From Exiguobacterium acetylicum (GTDB lineage: Bacteria > Bacillota > Bacilli > Exiguobacteriales > Exiguobacteriaceae), in assembly GCF_019890935.1 (NCBI RefSeq), contig NZ_CP082333.1, forward strand, positions 1,948,001-2,012,000: 64,000 bases of DNA, read 5' to 3'. Of the stretch, positions 16,704 through 24,948 are shown one piece after another (the first letter of the stretch is position 1; every line of letters starts with the position of its first letter). The notes below the pieces were generated by a model that was not told the origin of the DNA, did no database searches, and worked only from the letters and a program-made list of their open reading frames with translations. Position numbers and translations under genes: made by a program.

Positions 16704-17423
16704 TCACACACGTTTACGGATGACGTGGAAATCAAACTTATCTGCTCGGAAATAGTTCGCTGAAAAAAGAACGGAACGGTCGAGCTCATCATAATGCGTT
16801 TGACGCAAAGCGAGCAAAGGTTGGTCCGTATGTAATTGTTCAGCGATTTTCGGATCAATACGTGGCTCGATATGCGTCACAGCATGCGTGACACGTCGTC
16901 CAAGTTCTTTTTCTAAAGCATCAAATAATGATGTCGAAGAGGTGAACTGCTCTTCATTTTTAATATAATGGCTTGGAATCTTATCGATACAATAGACGAC
17001 AGGAACATCTCCTGCGAGTCGGATTCGTTCGATTCGATAAACCAATTCATCCGGACCAAGTTGAAAACGCTCTCGGTCGCGCTCAGTCGGTTGGACCATC
17101 TCGGATGATAACACTTCTGATGTCGGAACCATACCTGCGCGCGCAATCATTTCTGTTACGCTGTACAATTCTTCGATCCCAGAAGTAAACGGTGGTCTTG
17201 CATTGATAAACGTACCGACACCGTGTTTACGGATGACGATGTTCTCATCTTCAAGAATTCGTAATGCCTCTCGAAGAGTAGCTCGACTGACGCCAAGTTG
17301 CTTTGAAAGTTCAAACTCTGAAGGGAGCTTCTCGCCTTCCTTGTAAACGCCGTCATCGATGTCAGACTTGATCTTTTCAATCACACGTAAATAAAGCAAA
17401 CGATGATCTAATTTAATCGACAT
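16704..17423 (-). CDS. GntR-family (HutC subfamily) transcriptional regulator, NupR-like
   Basis: A 239 aa repressor-type regulator. The N-terminal winged helix-turn-helix occupies residues about 10-75 (YLRVIEKIKSDIDDGVYKEGEKLPSEFELSKQLGVSRATLREAL...IRKHGVGTFIN). The C-terminal UTRA ligand-binding domain shows YRIERIRLAGDVPVVYCIDKIP and the closing HYDELDRSVLFSANYFRADKFDFHVIRKR. The start at 17423 has GAGGATGGAG upstream; the frame continues to 17525 without support. It lies between two BMP lipoprotein genes and upstream of the importer operon with no terminator, so it is probably cotranscribed. In B. subtilis a GntR regulator beside spoIIIE controls nupNOPQ, which matches this setting. Two TCAGACTTCT palindromes flank its promoter, suggesting autoregulation. 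Confidence 0.85.
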   Translation of the reverse strand: MSIKLDHRLLYLRVIEKIKSDIDDGVYKEGEKLPSEFELSKQLGVSRATLREALRILEDENIVIRKHGVGTFINARPPFTSGIEELYSVTEMIARAGMVPTSEVLSSEMVQPTERDRERFQLGPDELVYRIERIRLAGDVPVVYCIDKIPSHYIKNEEQFTSSTSLFDALEKELGRRVTHAVTHIEPRIDPKIAEQLHTDQPLLALRQTHYDELDRSVLFSANYFRADKFDFHVIRKRV

Positions 17424-17460
17424 GACGCATCTCCATCCTCTATCTAGTTGTAACCAGTGC

Positions 17461-17472
17461 TCAGACTTCTGA
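17461..17472 (+). promoter_or_regulatory. Putative GntR operator A
   Basis: TCAGACTTCTGA, a 12-base inverted repeat (TCAGA-CT-TCTGA), just downstream of the predicted transcription start of the GntR gene. Two similar sites occur at 17541 and 18788. Confidence 0.5.
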
Positions 17473-17496
17473 CGTATGAGAACTCCAGCCAAGATA

Positions 17497-17525
17497 AGTA
17501 TATGACGCCCAACACAATCCTGCAA
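17497..17525 (-). promoter_or_regulatory. Probable promoter of the GntR gene
   Basis: TTGCAG and TATACT on the minus strand with 17 bases between. It lies 74 bases upstream of the ATG and is flanked by operator-like sites A and B. Confidence 0.5.
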
Positions 17526-17540
17526 TCATTTTGTAACAGG

Positions 17541-17552
17541 TTAGAAGTCTGA
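17541..17552 (-). promoter_or_regulatory. Putative GntR operator B
   Basis: On the minus strand TCAGACTTCTAA, one mismatch from operator A. It is embedded in a 15-base perfect palindrome, AGAAGTCTGACTTCT (17543-17557), upstream of the GntR promoter. Confidence 0.5.
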
Positions 17553-17599
17553 CTTCTGGCGCTTTTGTAACCCTTTTCATAACGCAATCAATAATGGAA

Positions 17600-17641
17600 G
17601 AAAATAGGGCATTCTACCTAAGAATGCCCCTTCTTTTTTCA
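17600..17641. terminator. Terminator after the second BMP lipoprotein gene
   Basis: GGGCATTCT and AGAATGCCC pair around ACCTA. Both sides are T-rich in their own reading direction (TATTTTCTTCC on minus, TTCTTTTTT on plus). It follows the stop at 17646. Confidence 0.75.
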
Positions 17642-17645
17642 ACGC

Positions 17646-18659
17646 TTATTGCTCAGGTACTTCGATTTTTCCAGAAACGACATCTGTTTTTGCTTTCTCA
17701 AGCGCAGTCAACGTCTTCTTCGAAATTTTTTCAGATGGTACGATATCAACGCCATCTTCTTTCAGACCATAACGAATCGTTTTGCCGCCCTCGAGTTTAC
17801 CATCCTTCGCTGCGTTTGCTGTATCTTCGACTGCACGGTCGACACGTTTGATGACAGAAGTTAATGTAACATCTTCCGGCATACCCTCTTCTTTTTGGTC
17901 TCGGTCGACACCGATGACTGAGACATTTTCACCGTTTTTCTTGCGGTTCTTCGCTTCTGTGAAGACACCGTTTCCTGTACCACCTGCTGCTGGGAAGATG
18001 ATATCTGCGCCTTTACCATACATTCCAGCTGCGATCGCTTGACCTTTTTCTGGTGCTGCGAAGTCCTCCGCATATTGGACATCGATTTTAATCTTCGGAT
18101 TGACGGATTTAGCACCTGCTTCGAAACCGGCACGGAAACGCTCGATGACGTCCATCTTCATCCCACCAACGAAACCGATGTGATCTTTTTTCGTCTCCAT
18201 TGCAGCAACGATCCCTGCAAGATATGCTCCTTCATTTTCCTTGAATGTGATCGACGTGACATTTTTTCCTTCAACGACGTTATCAATGATTGCGAATTGT
18301 GTGTCTTTGAATTGATCAGCAACTGTTTTGATATCTTCGTTGAACGTGTTCCCGATTCCGAAAACTAAATCTTCTCCTCCACGAGCAAGACGCGATAGAT
18401 TCGGTTGATAATCTTGTTGCGATTTAGATTGTAGATAAGAGAACCCTTCATTCTTTTGAAGTTTATTGTCTTTACCGTACGCTTGCAGACCTTCCCAAGC
18501 GGATTGGTTGAACGATTTATCATCGATCCCACCCTTGTCGGCTACCATCGCAACAGAGAATTGATCTTTTTGATCGGCTTTCTCACCTGAACCACCACAA
18601 GCAGCAAGACCAACTGTCGCTACTGACATCATCGATACGATTACCTGTTTCTTCTTCAT
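17646..18659 (-). CDS. Second BMP-family nucleoside-binding lipoprotein (paralogue)
   Basis: A 337 aa lipoprotein. The signal peptide is KKKQVIVSMMSVATVGLAAC, lipobox cysteine near residue 21, then GGSGEKADQKD. The mature region carries the same BMP markers as the importer lipoprotein: VAMVADKGGIDDKSFNQSAWEG, SYLQSKSQQDYQPNLSRLARG, FKENEGAYLAGIVAA and FPAAGGTGNGVFTEAKNRKKNGE. Several runs are identical between the two, so they arose by duplication. The ATG at 18659 has AGGAG eight bases upstream; the longer frame to 18857 is not supported. It has its own promoter, an operator-like site at the -35 and a cre. It has no transporter genes of its own and may share NupOPQ with a different substrate range. 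Confidence 0.88.
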   Translation of the reverse strand: MKKKQVIVSMMSVATVGLAACGGSGEKADQKDQFSVAMVADKGGIDDKSFNQSAWEGLQAYGKDNKLQKNEGFSYLQSKSQQDYQPNLSRLARGGEDLVFGIGNTFNEDIKTVADQFKDTQFAIIDNVVEGKNVTSITFKENEGAYLAGIVAAMETKKDHIGFVGGMKMDVIERFRAGFEAGAKSVNPKIKIDVQYAEDFAAPEKGQAIAAGMYGKGADIIFPAAGGTGNGVFTEAKNRKKNGENVSVIGVDRDQKEEGMPEDVTLTSVIKRVDRAVEDTANAAKDGKLEGGKTIRYGLKEDGVDIVPSEKISKKTLTALEKAKTDVVSGKIEVPEQ

Positions 18660-18682
18660 TTCATCCATCTCCTCTGCAATTA

Positions 18683-18696
18683 TGAGAGCGCTTTCA
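18683..18696 (-). promoter_or_regulatory. CcpA cre site upstream of the second BMP lipoprotein gene
   Basis: Minus-strand TGAAAGCGCTCTCA matches TGWAANCGNTNWCA at every defined position. It lies between the predicted transcription start (about 18753) and the ATG at 18659, a position that blocks elongation when CcpA binds. Confidence 0.7.
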
Positions 18697-18759
18697 TTAT
18701 CTATTTGTGAAAAAGTCGCTCCCAGCCCTCGTATTGAAGGTCGGTCACTCATATGACTG

Positions 18760-18788
18760 AGTATGCCAAAAACACTACTGAAAATCAA
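18760..18788 (-). promoter_or_regulatory. Probable promoter of the second BMP lipoprotein gene
   Basis: TTGATT and CATACT on the minus strand with a 17-base spacer. Operator-like site C shares its last base with the first base of this -35. The rest of the 18.66-18.99 kb gap holds only AT-rich sequence and the spoIIIE terminator. Confidence 0.5.
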
Positions 18789-18799
18789 CAGACGTCTGA
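18788..18799 (-). promoter_or_regulatory. Putative GntR operator C
   Basis: Minus-strand TCAGACGTCTGT, containing the perfect palindrome CAGACGTCTG. It matches operators A and B (TCAGACnTCT) and abuts the -35 of the lipoprotein promoter. Confidence 0.5.
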
Positions 18800-18949
18800 C
18801 AACTATTTTCATGAAAGCGATTTTATTTTTGATGCACTCATTAATTTTCCCAGTCATTTCTATTTATACAAAATCATCATGTCTTTTTTTCATGTGTCTT
18901 TTCTTTTTTTCGAGACACCAGTTCTTATCTATACATTTTTTTAGAAAAG

Positions 18950-18984
18950 AAAAGGAAGCCATGGAATATTCCATGACTTCCTTT
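18950..18984 (-). terminator. Terminator of spoIIIE
   Basis: AGGAAGTCATGG and its partner ending CTTCCT pair around AATATT, followed by TTTCTTTT on the minus strand. Confidence 0.85.
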
Positions 18985-18992
18985 CTACTCGA

Positions 18993-21140
18993 TTAACGTC
19001 CCATGACGCGACGTGGTTTAGATCCTTCAGATGGACCAATCAGACCGTTTTCTTCTAACGCATCAATAAGACGGGCAGCTCGGTTGTAACCGATGCGGTA
19101 CTTTCGTTGAATCATCGACGTTGATGCCGTCTCTTGCGTCAGAATGAACTGGACGACCTCATCATAAAGTGGATCGTCGACTTCTGTTTCGCCCTCTGGT
19201 ACATCTTTTGGAATCATCGCTTCAACATACTGTGCCTTTTGCTGACTGATGACATGATTGACGACCTTCTCGACTTCTTCATCCGATAAAAAGGCTCCTT
19301 GTACGCGGACCGGTTTGTTCATGCCGTTACCAAGTAACAACATATCTCCTCGTCCGAGCAATTTATCAGCGCCTCCCGTATCAAGAATCGTCCGCGAGTC
19401 GGTCGCACTCGATACACTGAATGCGATCCGCGACGGGATATTCGCCTTGATGACACCGGTGATGATGTCAACACTCGGACGCTGCGTTGCGATGACCATA
19501 TGAATTCCTGCTGCTCGTGCCATTTGTGCAAGTCGCATGATTGCATCTTCGACTTCGTTTGACGCGACCATCATCAAGTCAGCTAACTCATCGACGATGA
19601 CGACGATGTACGGTAATCGTTGATGCACTTTCTCCTCTGCGTTCATCTTATCGATCAGTGCATTGTAGCCTTCGATGTTGCGCGCTCCATTTTGACTGAA
19701 GATCTCATAACGACGTTCCATTTCCGAGACGACCTGCTTTAATGCCTGTGCCGCTTTTTTAGGATCGGTGACGACAGGTGCTAAGAGGTGCGGAATGCCG
19801 TTGTAGACGTTCAATTCGACCATTTTCGGGTCAATCATCATCAAACGGACTTCATCCGGTCGTGCCCGCATCAATATCGAGACAATCATCCCGTTGATAC
19901 AGACTGATTTACCGGAACCCGTCGAGCCGGCAACTAAGACGTGTGGCATCTTATTCAACTTCGCTGTCACTGTCTCACCAGAAATGCTCCGTCCGAGTGC
20001 GACGAGCAAACGATCGCTGTCGGATTGGACGCTCTCCGCTCCTAGTACTTCTCGAAGTGATACCATGGCGACTTCACGGTTCGGCACCTCGATGCCAACA
20101 GCCGCTTTACCTGGAATCGGTGCTTCGATCCGGATATCTTTTGCGGCTAATGCTAGCGCTAAGTCATCGGCAAGTCCCGTGATTCGACTAAGCTTGATTC
20201 CTTGTTTGGGTTCAATCTCGTACTTCGTGACACTAGGTCCGAGATGAATCTTTAAGACTTTTGCTCCGATCCCGAACGACTTTAAGGTCGCAATCAATTT
20301 CGTCGCATTATCCTTCAGTCGTTTGTTCTCACCGGACAAATCTTTTGATGTCGGTTCTGCTAACAAATCAAGCGACGGCAATTGATAACCGTCGGGTGTC
20401 TCTGTCATCGTCAACGGTCCTTGTGTCTCCGCTGCTTGCGGTTCAACGTGATCCGTGAAACCGATGATTGGAACGTCTTGAATGTTAACGGACGGATCTT
20501 CTGCTTCTTGTTCCGTTTCGATCGGTTCCTCGACAGTTGCTGGTCGCAACGTCTTCGGTTTTTTCTCACGAACCGGTTTCGATTTCAACTCTTTTTCAAC
20601 ACGAGGACGAGGTTCCCGTTCACGATTGCGAAATTCTTCCACTCGTTCCCGTAATCCAAGCCACAGCTCTCCATAAAACGATGGGCGTAGGATATGAACG
20701 GCCGTTCCGATGAAGAACAGACCAATCAAGAAGGCACCCGCGCTCGAAATATAATAAGCTGCGTTTTGATAGAGCCATCCATTGAGAATACCACGCGGTG
20801 CTCCGAGCAATAGATCAATCCAGACGACTGAACCCATCAGTAACATCGACCATGCCCATTTCTGAGCACGCGACGCATTCGAGAGGAGTAAAAGTAGCAC
20901 GGCACCGATTCCACCATATAATAAGGAACCGAACTGACCAATTAACCGCTCTCCTCCATCAGCTAGCGTCAGTCCGACTTTCCCGAACTCGCCGAAAGCG
21001 AGAACGAAAGCTAGTAATGAGACGATTGCGATGATGGTCGCATATGTACGATACGCAATCGGCTGACGTTGTTTCTTCGCTGCCGGTCGTTTCCGTGGCG
21101 GCGTTTTTTTTCGTACAGGTTTTCGTTTCGTCGTCGCCAT
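18993..21140 (-). CDS. spoIIIE: DNA translocase of the FtsK/SpoIIIE family
   Basis: Membrane-anchored DNA pump of 715 aa that clears chromosomal DNA from the division septum. A basic N-terminus precedes four membrane segments (about residues 30-150), then a charged, Pro/Glu-rich linker (160-270), the alpha/beta motor domains with Walker [12 protein letters not shown] at 405-415 and Walker [14 protein letters not shown], and a C-terminal winged-helix gamma domain ([26 protein letters not shown]) that reads the KOPS/SRS orientation sequences. The position next to rnjB is that of spoIIIE in Bacillus, although sporulation genes around it are missing, so its role here is vegetative chromosome segregation. 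GGAGGGATG precedes the ATG. Confidence 0.93.
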   Translation of the reverse strand: MATTKRKPVRKKTPPRKRPAAKKQRQPIAYRTYATIIAIVSLLAFVLAFGEFGKVGLTLADGGERLIGQFGSLLYGGIGAVLLLLLSNASRAQKWAWSMLLMGSVVWIDLLLGAPRGILNGWLYQNAAYYISSAGAFLIGLFFIGTAVHILRPSFYGELWLGLRERVEEFRNREREPRPRVEKELKSKPVREKKPKTLRPATVEEPIETEQEAEDPSVNIQDVPIIGFTDHVEPQAAETQGPLTMTETPDGYQLPSLDLLAEPTSKDLSGENKRLKDNATKLIATLKSFGIGAKVLKIHLGPSVTKYEIEPKQGIKLSRITGLADDLALALAAKDIRIEAPIPGKAAVGIEVPNREVAMVSLREVLGAESVQSDSDRLLVALGRSISGETVTAKLNKMPHVLVAGSTGSGKSVCINGMIVSILMRARPDEVRLMMIDPKMVELNVYNGIPHLLAPVVTDPKKAAQALKQVVSEMERRYEIFSQNGARNIEGYNALIDKMNAEEKVHQRLPYIVVIVDELADLMMVASNEVEDAIMRLAQMARAAGIHMVIATQRPSVDIITGVIKANIPSRIAFSVSSATDSRTILDTGGADKLLGRGDMLLLGNGMNKPVRVQGAFLSDEEVEKVVNHVISQQKAQYVEAMIPKDVPEGETEVDDPLYDEVVQFILTQETASTSMIQRKYRIGYNRAARLIDALEENGLIGPSEGSKPRRVMGR

Positions 21141-21156
21141 ACGTCATCCCTCCTGA

Positions 21157-21201
21157 TAAAAAAACGGCTCAGTGGACCAGGTATTGGTCAATCTGAGCCG
21201 C
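21157..21201 (-). terminator. Terminator of the RNase J gene
   Basis: CGGCTCAG and CTGAGCCG pair, with an inner GACC/GGTC stem, followed by seven T on the minus strand. Confidence 0.85.
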
Positions 21202-21208
21202 TCGTTTG

Positions 21209-22873
21209 TTAAATCTCCATGATGATTGGAAGAATCATCGGGCGGCGTTTCGTCTGTTCATAGAGATAAGCACTCAGTTTATCTCGAATCAACGACTTCA
21301 TCTCCGTCCAATCCAATTCTCCGTTTAATTTACCTTGTAGTTGTTTCGCAACGATTCGGTTTGCTTCGTTGATCATATCCTCTGATTCACGCATGTAGAC
21401 GAATCCGCGAGAGATGATTTCCGGTCCCGATACGATCGTTTTGTTTTTCCGGCTGATCGTAATGACACAAAGGACGACACCGTCTTGCGACAACAAGCGA
21501 CGATCACGAAGGACGATGTTTCCGACATCACCCACACCGATTCCGTCGATCAAGACGTTCCCGGCGTTCACTTTGCGTGACATCCGTGCTTTGCGCTTCT
21601 CGAACTCAACGACATCCCCATTCTCGATGATGAAGATGTTGTTCGCATTAACGCCAACCGTCTGTGCGAGACGACTGTGTGCCTTTTGCATCCGGAATTC
21701 TCCGTGAATCGGTAGGAAGAATTTCGGTTTGATCAAGTTGAGCATCAGCTTCAGATCTTCTGCATGACCGTGACCGGACACGTGTACTTTCCGTTGGTTG
21801 TAAATGACATTCGCACCAGCACGGAATAAGAGATCGATTGTTTTCGAAACCGACTTTTCGTTACCTGGAATCGGCGAAGCCGCAACGACGACCGTATCGT
21901 TCAAGCGAATATTGACTTGCTTATGTGCGTTACGCGCCATTCGTGTCAAGGCTGCCATCGGCTCACCTTGCGATCCTGTCGTCAAGATGACAACTTGGTT
22001 ATCGTCGAGGCGGTTGATGTCAGATAGATCAATCAATGTTTTCTGTTTGAAGCGTAAGTAATTCAGACGCTGTGCCACTTCGACGTTATTGACCATGCTA
22101 CGACCAACGACCGCTACTTTTCGATTGTTCGCTTCTGCTGCCGCAAACACTTGTTGTAGACGATGAATGTTCGAAGCGAATGAAGCGACGATGACACGAC
22201 CTGGTGCCTCATAGATGACGTCGTTCAGTTCAGAACCGACGATCGATTCTGATCCAGACATCCCTGGTCGCTCTGCATTCGTTGAGTCAGACAGTAAGCA
22301 TAGCACTCCCCGTTGACCAATTGCTGCAATCTTCCCGAAATCCGCCTGTTTTCCATCAACTGGTGTGTAATCGAACTTGAAATCCCCTGTATGGACGATC
22401 GCACCTTGAGATGTTTGAATACATACCCCGACTGCATCCGGAATCGAGTGGTTGACCCGGAAGAACGTAATAAAATGACCTGCAACGGTTAATTTCGTCT
22501 TGGCATCAATTGGACGAAGATCTGCCTTTTTCAATAAACCGGCTTCTTTTAATTTGTGTTCAATCAAACCGAGCGTCAAACGTGTTCCGTAAACCGGTAC
22601 TTTTAAGTCACGCAAGACGTAACTGAGTGCTCCGATATGATCCTCGTGACCATGGGTAATGAAAATCCCTTGAATCCGCTCTTTGTTTTCTTTTAAATAA
22701 CTGATGTCTGGAATGACTTTATCGATTCCAAGCATCTCGTCTCCTGGGAACATTAATCCGGCATCGATGACGAAGATGTCCTCGTCGAGTTCGACGACGT
22801 ACATGTTCTTCCCGATCTCACCGGCGCCACCAAGAGCAAAGACGCTTACTTTTTCCGTCTTCTTCTTTGACAC
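21209..22873 (-). CDS. rnjB: Ribonuclease J
   Basis: Metallo-beta-lactamase RNase of 554 aa with endo- and 5'-3' exonuclease activity in mRNA decay and rRNA maturation. The active-site motif THGHEDHIGA lies near residue 75, then HTGDFKFDYTPVDG, the beta-CASP region with LTTGSQGEPMAALTRMA, and VSGHGHAEDLKLMLNLIKP...HGEF. The C-terminal domain follows. The locus, upstream of spoIIIE, is that of rnjB (RNase J2) in Bacillus. J2 of B. subtilis has a degraded version of the first motif, while here all histidines and the aspartate are intact as in J1. I use rnjB from position; it could functionally be J1. The start is GTG at 22873 behind AGGAGG. Confidence 0.85.
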   Translation of the reverse strand: MSKKKTEKVSVFALGGAGEIGKNMYVVELDEDIFVIDAGLMFPGDEMLGIDKVIPDISYLKENKERIQGIFITHGHEDHIGALSYVLRDLKVPVYGTRLTLGLIEHKLKEAGLLKKADLRPIDAKTKLTVAGHFITFFRVNHSIPDAVGVCIQTSQGAIVHTGDFKFDYTPVDGKQADFGKIAAIGQRGVLCLLSDSTNAERPGMSGSESIVGSELNDVIYEAPGRVIVASFASNIHRLQQVFAAAEANNRKVAVVGRSMVNNVEVAQRLNYLRFKQKTLIDLSDINRLDDNQVVILTTGSQGEPMAALTRMARNAHKQVNIRLNDTVVVAASPIPGNEKSVSKTIDLLFRAGANVIYNQRKVHVSGHGHAEDLKLMLNLIKPKFFLPIHGEFRMQKAHSRLAQTVGVNANNIFIIENGDVVEFEKRKARMSRKVNAGNVLIDGIGVGDVGNIVLRDRRLLSQDGVVLCVITISRKNKTIVSGPEIISRGFVYMRESEDMINEANRIVAKQLQGKLNGELDWTEMKSLIRDKLSAYLYEQTKRRPMILPIIMEI

Positions 22874-22981
22874 AACATGACCTCCTATAATTCATATTCA
22901 CTTTTCGTGAGCCGTCCACTTATCACTATCACTATTCTAGCCGAATTTTCACAATCTGCCAACAATCGGACTAGGAAATCT

Positions 22982-23024
22982 AAAAAAAACGTCATTCCTG
23001 CCACATTACTCCAGGAATGACGTT
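22982..23024 (-). terminator. Terminator of the murE-Fem-M15 operon
   Basis: AACGTCATTCCTG and CAGGAATGACGTT form a perfect 13-base stem, followed by a T-run on the minus strand, right after the M15 gene. Confidence 0.9.
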
Positions 23025-23026
23025 GA

Positions 23027-23689
23027 TCACGTATTCAACAAATCTTCGACTTCTTCCGTTCGTTTTGCTTTTTCCGAACGACTTGGACGTTCACCAGCCT
23101 TTAGTTCGTCGAGCGAATACCCAAACGTCATCTCAAAATGAGGATAGTCGACGAATCGTTTCCAATCGCCTCCCCATTCGAAACCGAGCGCTTTTCCGAT
23201 GTCCGCGACTTCGCGCCAATCACTTTTCCCTGACCGATTCCCGTCATACTCAAGGTCATACGAAATCTGTCCATTCACGAGCTGAACGAAATCGACAGCG
23301 AGTCCATAATTGTGCATCGATTCACCACCTCGTGCATTCGTGACGACTTCCCCTGCCTCAGAACGTCCCTGTTCATAAAGCGCATTCTGTTGCTGAATCG
23401 AGCGGTATCCTTGCGTAATCTTGATATCGATATTGTAGCAAGAATGCGCCACACGGATCAGATCCTTTGCCCCTGCTTCAACAGCTGGGTGGAGACGCTT
23501 CAGGTTCGTCTCGCTTGCATTAATCAAACGATTTTCTCCCGCTACGTCCCGTGGACAACTATCAATCCCGAGCTCCGGTTGATCCATTAAAATCGTCGGC
23601 ATCCGATTCATGGATGCCGCAAGAAACAATCCAATCGCAAACATCGTCAATAAAAATACGATCCAACCGAAGATTGTTCCCCGTTTCAT
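23027..23689 (-). CDS. M15-family peptidoglycan peptidase (CwlK/VanY-like), membrane-anchored
   Basis: A 220 aa zinc peptidase. Residues 6-26 form an N-terminal signal anchor, so the catalytic part faces outward. The zinc site is visible: SMHNYGLAVDF with His126 and Asp133, and His184 in DYPHFEM; Arg and Gln positions in YRSIQQQNALYEQGR fit the substrate side. The combination resembles CwlK-type L-Ala-D-Glu endopeptidases and phage endolysins more than D,D-carboxypeptidases. It is the last gene of the operon, with its ATG overlapping the stop of the Fem-type gene. The exact bond cut is not determinable here. Confidence 0.85.
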   Translation of the reverse strand: MKRGTIFGWIVFLLTMFAIGLFLAASMNRMPTILMDQPELGIDSCPRDVAGENRLINASETNLKRLHPAVEAGAKDLIRVAHSCYNIDIKITQGYRSIQQQNALYEQGRSEAGEVVTNARGGESMHNYGLAVDFVQLVNGQISYDLEYDGNRSGKSDWREVADIGKALGFEWGGDWKRFVDYPHFEMTFGYSLDELKAGERPSRSEKAKRTEEVEDLLNT

Positions 23690-24948
23690 CAGCGGCGAAG
23701 CTTCTTCCGAAGTTTTTGTAGAATCGGTAACCCAGTCTCAAGCAACAGATAGAGCGGACGATTGAGTACATAATCGAACTCACCGATTTTTTCAATCATC
23801 CGGCTGCCCCAACCAGATTTAAAGGCGTAGAGTCCCGCGTAATGATCATCCGGGTCTGTCGAACCACTGACTCCACCGAAGTCATAAGAGAGCGCGCCAT
23901 GTTCTTTCGCATATTGCATCATCGTCCATTGCATCAAGTGGTTCGGCATGAACTCCCGATATTCGTTCGATGAAGCGCCATATAAGTAATACGAGCGACG
24001 ACCAGCAAGCGTCAAAAGACCACCAGACAGGATGACACCGTTTGGATGTTTAGCAGCAATCGTCATCAGTTCTGTCTTCGACTTCTCTGCTTTTTCGATT
24101 TGTGCTGTCGTCTGCTCCAAGCGATTGTTTAAGCTTTTTAGCTTCTTCTCGGCCGTCTCTTTCTCGAGCTGACGATGAATTTTCGAGAGTTCCTTGTCAG
24201 CTTGAAGTAATAAGGCTTCTGTATTCTCAAGCGCACGAACGACATCGAGTTTCGTCAAAAACAAGACCGCATCCCCTTTTGGGTGAAGATGATCGTACAG
24301 ATTTTCGAAATAATCCAGACCACGGATCGAAAAACCATCCCGTTCGCCCGTCTCGACCATCAGCTTCGCGAATGTCTTTAGCCCTTCGCGATCTGCTTGT
24401 TCACATACGATCCCTTTACGTTCAGCAAGGCGGACGTTGTAACGGAACTTCGAATGGAAACCGTCGAAGATCTCTTTTTCTGTCCCTACAAGACTCGTCT
24501 CCATCGTAAAGCGTGGTTGCGCATAGTCAAAACCGCCACCGAAGCCATTATGTTTGAAGCCAAGTCCTTGCATGTCTTGTAACAGACCAGGATATTCTTC
24601 CCGCTCGACGTTCGGATCAAATTTAATCGCAATCGCCTTCTGTTGTTTTGCGACACGAATCGCTTCGTCACGAAGGGCGCGAAGCGCGTCCGTATCCGTA
24701 TAGTCGACGACGAAACCGCGCGGTGCATAACAAAGCGTGAACGGTAGCTTCGGTACTTTCTTGAACAAAAGAAGACCAACTCCGGCAATCTCACCGGAAG
24801 CCGTTCCGACCGCAATCCGTTCATGTGTCCACCCTGTCGCGCTTTTGACTTCTCCCCATGCCGGAAGCTGGAGTAAATCACCTTTTGGATGTGTTTTTAC
24901 GAATGTTTCAAATTGATCTATGGTTACAACGATTGGTTGATAAGTCAC
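23689..24948 (-). CDS. FemABX-family aminoacyltransferase for peptidoglycan cross-bridges
   Basis: A 419 aa cytosolic enzyme that transfers an amino acid from aminoacyl-tRNA to the side chain of lipid II. Two GNAT-like subdomains are present (for example LPFTLCYAPRGFVVDY near residue 90 and ILSGGLLTLAGRRSYYLYGASSNEYREFMPNHLMQW near 310), separated by a long charged coiled coil (about residues 235-295, ENTEALLLQADKELSKIHRQ onward), the arm typical of FemX/FemA. Translation starts at a GTG that overlaps the murE stop. Next to murE, and as a single copy, it suggests a one-residue bridge; in Exiguobacterium this is L-Lys-Gly. The amino acid is therefore inferred to be glycine. Confidence 0.87.
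   Translation of the reverse strand: MTYQPIVVTIDQFETFVKTHPKGDLLQLPAWGEVKSATGWTHERIAVGTASGEIAGVGLLLFKKVPKLPFTLCYAPRGFVVDYTDTDALRALRDEAIRVAKQQKAIAIKFDPNVEREEYPGLLQDMQGLGFKHNGFGGGFDYAQPRFTMETSLVGTEKEIFDGFHSKFRYNVRLAERKGIVCEQADREGLKTFAKLMVETGERDGFSIRGLDYFENLYDHLHPKGDAVLFLTKLDVVRALENTEALLLQADKELSKIHRQLEKETAEKKLKSLNNRLEQTTAQIEKAEKSKTELMTIAAKHPNGVILSGGLLTLAGRRSYYLYGASSNEYREFMPNHLMQWTMMQYAKEHGALSYDFGGVSGSTDPDDHYAGLYAFKSGWGSRMIEKIGEFDYVLNRPLYLLLETGLPILQKLRKKLRR

Noticed and set aside
17423-18857. N-terminal extensions of the GntR protein and second BMP lipoprotein
   Set aside because: The extended frames lack ribosome sites; the second would also destroy the lipoprotein signal peptide.
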